Assembly (NCBI GenBank): GCA_033032175.1
Contig: CM065310.1
Coordinates: 9,300,001 to 9,364,000, forward strand
Source: Saturnia japonica
Taxonomy: Eukaryota > Arthropoda > Insecta > Lepidoptera > Saturniidae
Direction of reading: 5' to 3'
Length of the DNA stretch: 64,000 nucleotides
The stretch's first letter is position 1. Each line of letters opens with the position of its first letter. The notes under the pieces are model-generated. The model was not told the origin of the DNA. It saw nothing but the letters and a program-made list of their open reading frames with translations, and ran no database searches. The translations under genes were made by a program, and so were the position numbers. Shown in pieces: positions 1 through 11,902 of this stretch.

Positions 1-549
1 CTTTATTCTCTTTGTATTAAAGTTCATTCTCAAATCTATTTGTTGAATATCACTTTTCGTTTCCAATTACATTGAAAAAAAGCCTTATTGTGTGCATTTA
101 TGTTTCATTTTCATTTGTTTCGACTGTTCGACGAGGGGTTGATTTATTTACTTCTTTTTGAGTATTTTTCTGATAAAAAATTACCTATTTTAAAAATAAC
201 TGAAATCGATTCAGTAACCGATTCTGAACAAACTGTTTTCACAGTGTGCGTTTAATAAGTTACATATATATAATATCGGACATCGATGATTACTTAACGA
301 TATTGACATTGATGTCAATATCGATGTTTCTCTAACATCCCCGCTCTACACTACACCTAAGCGACGCGCTACTCTCAACCAACTGTCACGTTTTTAGCAC
401 AAAATATTTATCAAATTAATTATTTTCTTCAAGTACAGCTACAAATTGTGAGAAAATTGCTTTAATATTTACTTAATTTCGTGATGGTTGGTATTTCTTC
501 ATTTAAATACACATTTTCCTGTCTAGATGCAACTTTATAGTGGTTAGAA
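1..549. other. 5' flank and 5' UTR of the BTB gene
   Basis: AT-rich sequence with no open reading frame of note. It should hold the promoter and 5' UTR of the BTB gene that starts at 550. No convincing TATA box could be chosen. Around 255-345 it carries a short block of 'atcgat' and 'aacatcc' motifs, including the perfect inverted repeat listed separately. Similar motifs occur at 11650-11760 and 59640-59790 and look like debris of a hAT-type MITE family. Confidence 0.5.
298..323. repeat. Perfect 12-bp inverted repeat with 2-nt spacer
   Basis: The arms read cgatattgacat and atgtcaatatcg, exact reverse complements separated by 'tg'. It lies about 230 bp upstream of the BTB start codon. It could be a MITE end or a dimeric binding site. 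The sequence shows only the symmetry. Confidence 0.7.
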
Positions 550-3500
550 ATGGACCAACAATTCTCGTTGTCCTGGAACAATTTTCACGGAAACTTAACG
601 AAAGGATTTGCCGGTTTATTGGGCAATGGCGAGTTCGTCGACGTTACAATCGCGGTCGAAGGCCATTTACTTCAAGCACACAAAGTTATATTATCAATAT
701 GTTCACCGTATTTTAAGAAAATGTTTCAGATGAATCCATGTCAACATCCTATAGGTAAGTTTGTTCAACCAAGCAATAACCGTATTAAACTCTTAATTAA
801 ATTTTGTTATGGGAAGAAGAATGTGATTATAGTGTAATGTTTAAAGAGAATTTTAAACAGAATTATAATTTTTTTCTAGTTGTATTAAGAGATGTAAGTC
901 ACAAAGCCATGAGAGATTTGTTGCAATTCATGTACCATGGTGAAGTAAGTGTGAAAAGAGAAGATCTCAGTAGTTTTATAGGTACTGCAGAAGTTTTGCA
1001 AATTAAGGGATTAACTAATAAAGAGGTATGTTAATCAAAACAAACAAAATTTTGTTTTCATAAATCATGTTTAGGAACATTATTGTTTGTTATACAATAA
1101 CTAATGCATTATTATCAGTTTTGAAAGAGCAAACAAATGTTATAAATTATTATGAATATACATGAAAAATATTGCAGAATTATGACTTAAGATCCATTTA
1201 TCCTATTTACCAAAAAGGAAAAGGTGTGACTTGCATGAAAAAAGTTAAATTCAGTTTTAGCAAGTATAGTTTAGTTGTGTCAAAATGTATGCAACTGTCA
1301 ATCTTAAAATAATCTGGTTTAAAGATTTGAGATTTTATGGAGTTTTTAATTATTTATAGAACTTTTAAGAGAGAATATTAAATGAAAAGCATATATTATA
1401 CTTAAGTATATGCTTTCATCACATCATCATAAAGAAACAATTTACTTCACATCCTTTACAGTACTAATGCCTAAGATAATACTTTTTAATAAAACATTAT
1501 TTATTCACTTTGTTTGAACATTATAAATATGTAAAGAAGTTCAATTTAATTGAATTCCATGGTTTTTTATAAACAAACTCAATTTTAATCATTTTCTTAT
1601 TAAATATTATAAATATAGTTATTTCTGTATCATTGATGTAATTGCAATTCCAACTATTAACAATAAGGGCATAAAATATACCCAATCATTGACTTCCAGA
1701 CTGAAGATATTGACAGTGAGAAAGAACAAGACTTAACAAAACACACATTAGACACACAGATAAATACTCCAGATGCAGAATCCTGCATCTCTGACACTTT
1801 TGAATCAGCACAAAATGAAGAAGCGCAAAATACTGAACTAGTTTTACTAAAACAAAGACAATTTATTGAAAAATTACAAAGATTAAGCAATCTAAAGAGA
1901 AAGTCTGAGGAGTTTCTACAAAACAACTATTTTGCTGATGTTTTTAATTCTGAAAAAAGGTCAAAGCTCAAAGACAAGTCTCCCTATAGCAATCATAGTA
2001 ACTCATTACTACCAACAAATAATTTTGAAAACATGAATGTTTATGATGAAACTCCTGTAGATATCACAACTGCCTTCAACACACATATATCTAAAAACAA
2101 TACAAAAGATTTAAGTGATAAAAGTAGAGAGCAACCTTCACCTGAAAATGAAGTTGAATTGAAAACGGAATGTGATGATGGTGATATTATAGTAACAGAT
2201 CCAGCAGTTTGTACAACCCCTAAAAAATATGACAGTGCAAGAGATACAAAGAAAGATTTATCATTGCAATTGGACTACCAATCTCCACAAGATAGTAAGT
2301 ATCATATATAGTCATCATTTTTTCAACACAATCACAAATAGTTATATTGGACTTGAATTGATTCAAACACAGGGCTGAAGCGGAATGGAGATGTGCAAAT
2401 TTCAACCAATAGAATTGCATAAAAATCTAAAGATGCTCATTCTATTAATCGAAATTTGTTGAAATGTATGGTCTAAATTTGCATAGCTGTACTCCGTTCT
2501 AGTGGACTGGCAGCCTTATGGTAGTAGGTTGCACTATTGAAAAAATGATAAGTTGCAAGTTCAATCCCTACACAGAATTGGTTTTTATTTGATGAGCAGA
2601 ACTGTCATATCTATATCTTGGTGTTAAATATCGAAATATGTTTGTATACCAGCTGCTTTGTTATTATGGTATACACTTATTTTCTAATCAAATGGCTGTG
2701 TGAGGTTGTCCTCTCATAAATAAAAAAAATATTATTTGAAATTTTGTATAAATATTATACTTTGTAAATTTCATTGTAAACACTATTACCTATTATTGAA
2801 TGAAATATTGTAAATAGCTTTAAAAGGGTCTTGTAGTATGATAACCTAGCAATCATACCTGTTGTTAAATGATGTGCCTCAAGATGGCACAATGCTAAGC
2901 CTATAAAAGGAGTAGCTCTCCTATAGGTGTTTGGCGACAGATTTTCATCTTGAGGCTTGTAGCTAGCCTGGCAGGCATTAAAAAGTCCTACCACCATGTT
3001 AGTATTTTCGTCACATGTTTTCCTCTACTGAAAGCTCAGGCTCAGTGTAAGATACAAATCTAAACTACATACTAACTTTTTGGGAAGAGCTATATGATAG
3101 ATGGCTCAATACCCATTATAATGATTTAATTTAAAAAAAATTAAAACTTTCCAACGAATTTCTAATATTATATACATTCCTTATTATTACAAAAACAGGA
3201 AAATTATTTTATTATTGCAAGGCTTTATTTTATTTGTTCAAATTTCCTTTCTTTGGCTTTTATTTTGTAATCACAAATAATTTAGTATGCTTTTATACAA
3301 CTGTTTTTTGTTTTCAAATAAGATTATAGATTGTGTTGAAAATGCAATCATTTTATTAGTTTTCATTGACCACCCTCTTTTCATTTTGCAAATCTTTCTC
3401 ATGAAAACACGATGGCATTTTCAACATTATTGTATCTTATGTTAACTTTTTTTATTATTTCTTGTCATAAATTGAACATTGAAAATGCCCATCGTGCTTT

Positions 3501-5228
3501 CAGATACGAGCCTGAGTTCTCTGTTCATCGACCTTAAAAACTTAGTAAATGGCAAGGTGACTAACATGTTAAGAACAACTAGTGAGGATTATACAAGACC
3601 CAAAATGGAACATAGGCTTGTAACAATACCACAGAAAGAAGATGGAAAAAAGAAATACCCTCAAAGATCTTGCAGACTCTGTTGGAAGATAGGGAAACGG
3701 AGGGACACAAGATTCATGTGCAGTGCTTGTGAATTGCCTTTTTGCAAGTCCCCTTGTTTTGAAATCCATTTTAATGATGTACTTAAAGTATCTCAATTAA
3801 AGAGTGATTATTATGCAACCTAATTAAAATTTAACTGATTAGAACTCTCCAAGAGGCGAAATATTATTGAGCCTTATGTATACAAAAGGCAATTTTTTTG
3901 AGTTTTGATAAAGTAACAATGTAATTTATTTTGAATCACAGATTCTTAAAAACCAGTTTGGGACCAACCAAAAAGAATTATCTAAATAATGCTTTCGAAG
4001 TTAATATAAGGAATTAAATAAGTTAAGTTTAGTCTACCAGAATTAAATAGAGTAATAAAGAAATCATAAAGCACAATAATAATTTAGGTAATCAACTGTG
4101 ATAAGAAGATTTGCTCTCAAGTGCCAATTACTCTTTTATATGTGGAAAAATATATTTTTGTAATCTGAAAATGGAGTTAAAAATGTGTTTTTTAATTAGT
4201 GCCATGAAGTTTCTGCCATAAAATTTATGAAGACTTTATTGCTCATATTCTAGTCTATTATTGTAATAATTTAAGCATGATATATATATCATTTCCAACA
4301 TATTGAATTTTTGGTATCTCAATTTATTCAAAGTGATCTCTGTAAGAGTAATTTTAGGAAAGTATTCTTTGAGTTTAATTTGGCAAACTGAAATTTACAT
4401 TCCTTAATTTGATGAGTGTTATTAAAACATATATTAATAAGTTTTATAAAACGATTGATATTGAACTCGTATTAAGTGTGATGTCAATAAGTGTGATTTT
4501 ATATCAAGTGATTGTATTTTTTTATATTTATATTTGAATAAATGCTGTATAAAAATATTTTCTTGTATCGCTTTTCCCTCGTTTTTAAACAAAGTATAAA
4601 CAATACTGACATCAACTATATAAATAAAAAAAGTATATGTATATATTATGTAAAGTATGTATACGTTTTAGTGTCCAATTCTAAAATACAACATAACTGC
4701 CTCCCAGTTGATATATTATTATACAGGTAAATGGGAATTAAACAATAAAATCATTTCTCAGTCTAGAGTCTGCGGGTTTAATTGCCCGTCGCCTCCGAAT
4801 ACTAAATGAAATATATATTACCAATAAATAATTCAAGCTTTTGTAACAAAAGTATATTATTAAAATACAAATATTTCAATTTTTACAAGTAACATTTATT
4901 GTAGCACTTTTTCATTCCAGGTGCACTCTCTCTAGTTGTCAATGGATCAAACGACAATCAGCCGCTACCAGCCCGATACAAATACATTTACAGTAGAAAG
5001 GGGCACAAGCAATTAGTTCATATGAACTTTGTATACACTAAACATTCAACAACGCATGGGAAGACATCGTGGAGATGTGTCCAATATTTCTCATTAAATA
5101 GGTGTCCAGCTACAGTGGAAACAATTGACTCTATGATCTATGCAGTAAACCACCAACATAACCATGAGGATTGTTACGAGAAACTATCGAGGAACAGCAT
5201 TTATGAAATGAATGTTTCACCCCAATAA
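550..5228 (+). CDS. BTB/POZ-domain transcription factor, FLYWCH isoform (mod(mdg4)/lola-like)
   Basis: Four coding exons with GT-AG introns: 550-754, 880-1025, 1700-2294 and 4921-5228 (predicted 417 aa). Exons 1-2 encode a BTB/POZ domain (residues about 1-117) with the insect signature [35 protein letters not shown], and then [10 protein letters not shown]. Exon 3 (about 198 aa) is a polar linker without a recognisable domain. The last exon encodes a FLYWCH-type zinc finger with W-R-C, C-P-A and the final H-Q-H-N-H. Junction phases are 1, 0 and 1 and all fit. BTB domains of this group dimerise and act in chromatin insulation or transcription; FLYWCH ends are typical of mod(mdg4) isoforms. The locus is compact, with only two recognisable alternative ends, so orthology to mod(mdg4) itself is not claimed. 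ATG 550 begins the domain directly. The gene ends tail-to-tail with the helicase gene, about 400 bp away. Confidence 0.85.
2500..2590 (+). repeat. tRNA-like SINE head in BTB intron 3
   Basis: Contains an A-box-like stretch (tggcagccttatggtagtagg) followed about 40 nt later by a B-box-like stretch (gcaagttcaatccc), the internal promoter arrangement of tRNA-derived SINEs. The ends are not defined. Confidence 0.35.
2855..2998. repeat. Interspersed repeat, 'cccaagatg...cttggcgacagattt' family
   Basis: Shares ordered blocks (gatgtggcccaagatg-like, gtgcttggcgaacagattt-like, aggcattaaaaagtcctaccac-like) with copies at 31262-31455, 54800-54985 and 62236-62355. The family is common in lepidopteran introns and intergenic DNA. 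No coding capacity. Confidence 0.6.
3504..3823 (+). CDS. Alternative last exon of the BTB gene: piggyBac-transposase-like zinc-ribbon C-terminus
   Basis: An open exon preceded by an acceptor (tgctttcag) and ended by TAA at 3821-3823. Joined to the donor at 2294 it stays in frame (phase 1, the same as the FLYWCH exon) and would give a protein of about 421 aa. The end of the exon has the cysteine spacing of the piggyBac C-terminal cross-brace or ribbon: [26 protein letters not shown]. That motif is known at the C-terminus of piggyBac-family transposases. The catalytic domain is absent from this window. Either this is a captured transposase end used as an alternative DNA- or protein-binding tail, or it is a dead piggyBac fragment that happens to keep phase. 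The intact frame and the AATAAA at 4054 favour the former. Confidence 0.6.
4054..4059 (+). promoter_or_regulatory. Candidate polyadenylation signal for the zinc-ribbon isoform
   Basis: An AATAAA hexamer lies about 230 bp after the stop codon of the alternative zinc-ribbon exon and well before the FLYWCH exon. It would allow that isoform to terminate separately. Another AATAAA occurs at 4537-4542. Confidence 0.4.
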
Positions 5229-5630
5229 TAATATAATTAAGAATCTCTGTACATAGTACTGTTAAGATTTGAAATATGTAAAGTTCCTATGGATTTAATT
5301 TGATATGTTTAACTTTCATTCTTTGTCATAATATGACACTCAAACTAGTTCTTTGTATGTAAAATATTTTATATCCATCTAGTCAGAAAATAGATTATTT
5401 TGTTGACATAGCTAAGTGTTTTCTTTCCAAATAATTATACAAAGTGACAGACTTTGAAAAATATTTATTTTAAAAATTGTTTAGCATAACTTTTTTTTAA
5501 TGTAAGTATACGTATATATAATATAACAAGCTGTTTACACTTATCCCTATTTATATATTGTTTTGTTTTTTGTTGAATTTCGAAAGTATGTATGAGTGTG
5601 TAATTTCACAACTTGGTGTTCAGTCTATTT

Positions 5631-8600
5631 CTATTTTTTTACACGTTTTGGTTCATAGCTTTTTGCAGCTAATGTAACTGCCATTCGTTTTCTTGCTCTA
5701 TGTTTTTTACTGAAGCCAATATCTGTAAAATAAATTAATTTACCAATCATTTTATACCAATATTACTTCACATTAACAAAATTAGACATGGGTAACACTG
5801 CGCTACGCCGCACAATTGCGCCAACTCAGTTTACTGCGCCCGTGTTACACACTTATTCCAAATGTGATGGCGCATAGCGCACATCAGCGCAGCTAGCCAA
5901 CTACGGCACAACGCCGCACACCGCCGGTCAGCCGACCCATTCATTTCTCTAACTCGCTTGCCTCGCATACCATTTTGTTGCGCCATGTTGAAAATTGAGT
6001 TAACTCCGTAAGCTGCGCTTGAGTTATTAAGTTGGCGCATGGAATTTAGCCGAGTTACCCATGTTAAAACAAAATAAATAATGGTAACTATTACATACGA
6101 AGATCAACATCAGGTTTATCCTTCAAACCAAATGACTTTGCCACTGCATTTAAATCTATAGTCAATACGTTAAAAATATGTTTTAGTTTTCTGACTTCAA
6201 GGGCTCTAATATAACCCTCAAATGCTTCCACAGCCAACTTTGTAAAATATGGATCTTTCTTTGCTATCTCCAACTAAAAAATAAACAATACTGATTGAAT
6301 AAAACATCTATATAATTTAATGTATATAGTTGACGTTCTTATACCTTTACCTTTGGTTGCAAATTATAGTATGAATTCCACGCCTCATATTTATCTAAGA
6401 ATATTTTCGATTCTTGTAAGTAGGTAACAAAATCTATTTCATCCGGTCTAAGTAATATTACCGCATTTCCAGCTGCATCTAAACTCCTGGCTGTTCTGCC
6501 AACCCTGTGAATGTATTCCTGCATCAAATATAATTTTATAATGTAACAGAATCTAAAAAAAATCATATGGTGGCATAATATTTATAATTAGGGGCCGTTC
6601 ATAAAATACGTCAAAAGTGTATTTTTGTGGATCCCTTCATCTCTCTGTCACATTTCCCGTCTACCCAGGCATAGACAATGGCACTTACTTTCTTTTGGCC
6701 TCATTCCAACAATATTTCATGTACAGAACTCATTTAAAAGTACCTAACATTGTTTTGGATTGCGTGTCAATAGTGCAAGGTCACCTGCATAGGCTAAGAT
6801 CGACTCTTGTGTATAAATTGCCAATTTTAAACCAATAGCCCCATTTTTTTTCATAGCTTATTAATTTGTCTATTCAAATATTAAATGCTATTAGTAACAA
6901 GCAACAGCCTCTCACGTTATATTGCAAGGGTTTTGTGTGTTCCTTGTGTGCTGCTATGGTAAATTTTAATTGTGACTAATATGAATTGATTATGTTGATA
7001 ATTACTACAGTGGGAAAGTTATATCACTTCAAGGCAAAGATCATAAGTTCATACTGAACTGAACAAAATGCGTTCTCAAGGTCTATCCAGCAGACTGTTA
7101 TTTGCCTCTCATGTGTCCTGGCATCTTTTAGACTTTCCGCTAGTAGAGTGTTGTGTTCCAAGCATCCAGAAATACTGGGCAGGAGCCAAGTGATAGGGCC
7201 TGAAATACCTATTGTTAATCATGAAGTGTGTCATTTTTTATTGTAATGTAGGTACTGATTTTTTTTTTTGATATTGTATTGGTTAAAGCTATGGGTCTAA
7301 TTTATTTTGAATGAGTTAATCATGTTTTTTTTTTATTGTATTGGTTAAAGCTATAGGTCTAATGTATTTTGGATGAGTTACTTCTTTTTTTTTATGAGGA
7401 CAAAAATTGCTTTGCTGAATGCTGTTTCTTGACCAGATCTTACCGAATATATTTAAGAGATGTTTAAGAATCAACGGACATTTTTTATACACTATGTAAG
7501 GAATGCCATCAGGGCTTGGAGCTGACTTGGATGTTTCCTTTTCATTACTTACTTCATCAAGGGTAAGTGGATCTCTTTGAAAATTAGCAAGAGGATTCTT
7601 AGTTCTTTAGATGATTGGATCATTGGTCCCCCATGCTTCGGCAGTTCGTATACGCTTTTAAAATGATCGCAAATCTGTTTGTTGATGAAGAGAAGCTTTC
7701 CTCTATGTTCAATTGAAAATGTTTTGTTATACATTACATGAACATATTTACAAAGATGAAAGGAACGATTTTTATTCTAACAAAAAATAATCTGAAAAGA
7801 GAATTTTCAAAATTGTTTAATGAACTGTGAAAGTCACATTTCCTTAGATCTCACCACCCCCTTTTCACAGTAAACAACGGCCCCTCCCCCTCGCCCTCAT
7901 TAAATGGGAAAGTATTTTATGAATGGCTCCTTATGAACAAATTGTACAGAAATATATTTAAATCTTACGTTTGCATCTCCAGGAGGATCAAACTGTACTA
8001 TCCAATCAACTGCTGGTATATCCAATCCTCTCGCAGCTAGATCTGTACAAAATAATGCAACCTTCTCTCCATCACGAAAATTAGCTATAGTTGAATTCCT
8101 ATCTCCTTGATTCATTTTACCCTGTAAAAAGTTTATGATTACAAAATAATAATATTAATCTTACTTGATCGTAATCAACACAAAAAAATCTTGATAGTTC
8201 CAATATTATGATGCATGAAGGAATCATTGGATATAAAGAACTTGACCTAGGATATAGAAAAAATATGCTTCATTTTTCTTCCTGAACCAGTACATGTACA
8301 AGCATGACCACAGATCATGATAAATTCTTATTATTGTAACCTACAAATTGTAAATATTATATAAAATAAAATTGCTAGTAACAAAAACTCAATTCAACAT
8401 ACTTTATGATAATATGTTAATCACAATGTTTAGAAAGAAGAATAAGGTACTTACATGAATACATAGAACTGGTATCTTGCAGTATTTACTAAAAAATTCA
8501 TAATGAAATACAACAGATTTACAACTAGAAAAGAAGACCATGACTTTAAAATTTTTTGTTTTCTTCAACAACTTGTGCAGCCACCACAATCTATACTCTG

Positions 8601-11459
8601 TTTCACATATAGCATATCTAATAACAAACATTTTTAATTAAGTAACATGAAAACATTTATGAAAGACAAATAAACACATTTAATATTAAAACCATTTTTA
8701 CCCTTGTTTTAAACCATCCACTGTTGCTTTTATATCATCTTGATCTGTATTTATAATTAGTAAATCTTCTTTCATTGCAGATTTTATCAAAGCCTCTGTT
8801 CTTTCAGATTCTGTAGCACTAAATAACATTGTTTGCCTTTCCTCTGAAAAATAATACAAATGATTTACACATTTTTTTTTCAAATTTTGTCACATTTTAC
8901 ATTCATAATGTTTTTACTAACTTGGAAGTCTATTAATAATTTGTTTCAAGTCCTCCTCAAAGCCATACTCAAATATTTTGTCTGCTTCATCAAGTACTAA
9001 ACACTTGACATATTTGTAATTAAATTCCTTAGTTCTCATATGATCAAATAGTCTCCCAGGAGTAGCAACCACAATGTGTACACCTGAAATGTAGACAGAC
9101 ACCTAGTTAAAATAATATTTTCATTCTTTCTTTATGTTTGTTGTTTCTGTTTGGATTTATAGAGTAATCATTTCACTGTATCCTAAGATTATTAATGTTG
9201 TTCTTTGTTATTATTTTATTTATCAACATTTGGACACAAGAAAGAAATTATTATTATTGATAGATGTAAAAACCCCAAGCCAGCTTAAAGAATTCATTTT
9301 ATTTAACTTTTGAATAGATGACTTCTTTATAATGCTATCCTGACATTTACAAGTGTACAATATTTCTTTATTATATGAGGATATATTACTTTGTATAAAT
9401 CCATTGTAAATAATTTATTCAAAATTTATTTGCTACTTCCAATTGAGTTGCTAATCTGTTTCAGGTGGAAGTAGCATAAATATGAAAGTCAAATTAGTTG
9501 AGGATAAATTTTCTATTAATTAAATAAGATTTCTTGATGATTTAACTGACCTTTAGCAAGTTCAGCACTCTGGGATTTTCTATTTTCTCCTCCAATTACT
9601 AAAGTAGAAGTAATATTGCTGTGATAAGCCAATAAGTTTTGTAGGACAGAATATGTTTGTACTGCAAGTTCTCTGGTAGGAGAGACAATGATACACCATG
9701 TGGCTAATAAAACAAGAAAATTACGTATACTACTGATTTCAGTTTATACACCAAACTAAATAAACTTTATTTGATTGGTATTGTAGAATTGTCAGTAAAA
9801 AGCAATCACAAATCTCATCACTTAAACAAAATGTAAATAATATTTTATAAACACTTTATACTATGTACTTGTTTAACTAAAAGTATCATTCTCAATTTCT
9901 TTCTCATCCTTGCATAGACACCCCATAACAATTTAATCTTTTTACTTATTTATAAATAAAAAAAGTATTTTATTCACCCAATTTGAAATTTTCAATAGTT
10001 ATAATTTCTTTAAAGAAACTTCATATTAGTCAGAGAAATATAACATGTATGTTTGACTGGATTGTAGCAGAGAATGAGAAAATCTAATGTAATTATTTCC
10101 CTGTTGCATAGCCGTCTATAAGTTCAGGGCTCAGTGGAGCAGTCGCTAGTTACGATTTTTACACAAAGGAGGAATCCTTCACTAATCGTCACTTATACAG
10201 CAAAGAAGTGATAAAAATGTGGAATCTCACTAAAGTAGTTAAGCAGTTGGGAACGAATGAACAGTGTGTGGCCTTTGCTGATGTAATAATATGGTTCACT
10301 GTTAAAAAATGTGTCAAACACGTCTCACACCTAAGAGGTTAGCAAAATCTACAAATAAATCATTTGGCTCTTGGTTTTGCACTAAAGGTTAATGTAAGAA
10401 AAAAATCTAAGGTGTCATGGATAAACGGAACATTTTTTAAGACATTAATATTGAACTGGTGCATGTATTCTACCTAATATATGCTTTTGCTCATAAGTGC
10501 AGTTATGATGTAGTCACAAATGAGAATCCCTATATGGACGATAAACAACAATGTCTTAGTAGAACTACCATTTGTGACTGGTACAGTTCTTGCAGAGAAT
10601 CTGTTATTTTATAACATATAGAAAAAAATTAATTACACTGGAAATGTAGTTCATCATTAAATATATCTATAAATTAAAATGAATATTTAACAGAATTATT
10701 GGTGTTTTTTTAATCTAAAATCTTCCCTTCCTGTAAAAATAATAAACAAAACAATTAATTCTGATGAAGTATTGGTTGCAAGAAGCTGTCACAGTTCATC
10801 AGTGACCAGAACAGTGAGTTAATTTAGGTTAAGTTCAAGTGTGCCGCTTCATCGGCTGGCGAGTGCCAGAACAGTTCAGACACCATTTATTCATTGATAG
10901 CTGTTTAAGACAATAGTTAAAAGTCAAAATTTCACCATGCTGATCAGTTTATCTTTTATTAAATTTTAAAAAAACTAAGCTTCTCTGGGGGAAAGAGTGG
11001 TGTAGCTCCTCTACTACCCCCAAATATAGGCGACTTAGTTTACGACTGTAACCGCTAGCTTTACCATGTTGCATACTTGGACAGATCCAGCATATATATT
11101 TTTAATCATTTAGATGCTACCAAGTTATTAATATCATAGCTTTTACAGAACTTCCGAGCAGAAATGCGGTAATTATAGAACATACTAATTTAACATAAAA
11201 ATAACTATGTACCTGTCGATTGCATTTGAAGTGATTTAACAACTTCTACGACTGGAATTAAAAACGCCAATGTTTTACCAGATCCAGTTTTTGCAGTTGC
11301 AACGACGTCCACACCTTTTAATGCTTTTGGTAAAACCCGTGCTTGAATGTTTGTCATGTGTTTAAACCCCATATCTTTAATGGCTTGAATTGTTTCTGAA
11401 GATATTCGTTCTTTCAATTCTCTAAACTTTGAGTTAATACAGTCTTTCATTTTTTGCAT
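5631..11459 (-). CDS. DEAD-box ATP-dependent RNA helicase, DDX18/pitchoune-like paralogue A (short form)
   Basis: Nine exons on the minus strand: 11459-11213, 9703-9551, 9083-8922, 8843-8702, 8617-8455, 8121-7969, 6518-6351, 6273-6099 and 5722-5631. Together they give 484 aa with every junction in phase. Helicase motifs in order: Q motif ([10 protein letters not shown]), Walker [11 protein letters not shown] (about 55-63), PTRELA, ATPGR, DEAD (LVLDEADK), [16 protein letters not shown]. The DUF4217 C-terminal domain of the Has1/DDX18 family follows, then a short basic tail ending at a TAG codon. An in-frame stop lies just upstream of ATG 11459, so the long N-terminus of DDX18 is really absent. 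Family members unwind pre-rRNA/snoRNA duplexes in the nucleolus; the role of this divergent copy is unknown. Exon 7 has two nearby in-frame donors (6351 or 6 nt further). Introns carry MITE, LINE and Merlin-like debris. Confidence 0.88.
5786..6064. mobile_element. MITE-like element in the last intron of helicase paralogue A
   Basis: About 280 bp, GC-richer than its surroundings, with terminal inverted repeats: acatgggtaacac at the left and its near reverse complement (gagttacccatgt) at the right. No coding capacity. The target-site duplication is not clear. Confidence 0.6.
6960..7620 (-). pseudogene. Decayed LINE reverse-transcriptase fragment
   Basis: Minus-strand translation gives recognisable RT pieces broken by stops and frameshifts: [15 protein letters not shown] (fingers region) near 7500, and [11 protein letters not shown] (motif A, catalytic Asp) near 7090. 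Resembles non-LTR elements but the clade is uncertain. Nested in the TIR-bounded element. Confidence 0.5.
7274..7380. repeat. Short imperfect tandem repeat
   Basis: The block 'attgtattggttaaagct' followed by 'gtctaat.tattttg.atgagtta' occurs twice (about 7274-7318 and 7335-7380), separated by a poly-T run. A local duplication inside the intronic transposon. Confidence 0.7.
10180..10610 (+). pseudogene. Merlin/ISXO2-like transposase remnant
   Basis: Broken plus-strand translation resembles the N-terminal region of ISXO2/IS1016-type (Merlin) transposases: a hydrophobic helix with [11 protein letters not shown], then [12 protein letters not shown] near 10570-10605, matching the family's 'T..DWY.+CR' motif. 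Frameshifts and stops are present and the DDE core is missing. Lies in intron 1 of helicase paralogue A. Confidence 0.4.
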
Positions 11460-11880
11460 TTTATGACCCTAATATCCTACCCTAAAAAGACAGTTTACTA
11501 ACAGAAAACGCGAGAAATAATTACTAAAACTATAATGTAAAAATGTTCACGTTTCATGTACCATTTGCCTAACTTAAAAGTCTATGTTTCCGTATATTCA
11601 TATTAATCTATGAGTCTATGCATAAAAGTAAAACACAATAAAATAAACCTAAATAGTAGGGATGTGAAAAAAATCGATTAATAAACGATATTTTTTATAT
11701 AATATTTTTCACAGTCGATGTTTCTTGATAGATCTAATTTTTATTTTATAGGTGTACCAGAATCTCATGGAACGAAAACAAAAAAATAATTGTGATTTTC
11801 ATATGGCAATTATCAATTGTCATATATCAAATTAAGTTTGGTTGAATCAACCGCTGCAGAGATGTTTTGTTTTTTTCTTC
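11460..11880. other. Upstream region of helicase paralogue A
   Basis: Should hold the promoter and 5' UTR of the minus-strand helicase. At 11655-11725 it carries 'tagggatgtgaaaaaaatcgattaataaacg', a MITE-like end similar to that at 59740-59785. Nothing else is recognised. Confidence 0.4.
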
Positions 11881-11902
11881 AAAAGTTACAGTTTTCGTGA
11901 AA

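Larger units (their letters stand above)
6591..7930. mobile_element. TIR-bounded transposon remnant ('ggggccgttcataaaatac' ends) in a helicase intron
   Basis: The left end ggggccgttcataaaatac is mirrored at the right end (gtattttatgaatggctcc), and the inner sequence near 7860 has the polypyrimidine 'ccaccccc' character of this repeat class in insects. The interior is occupied by a decayed LINE reverse-transcriptase fragment on the minus strand (separate entry) and a short tandem repeat at about 7274-7380. It lies wholly within the intron between exons 6 and 7 of helicase paralogue A. Confidence 0.5.
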
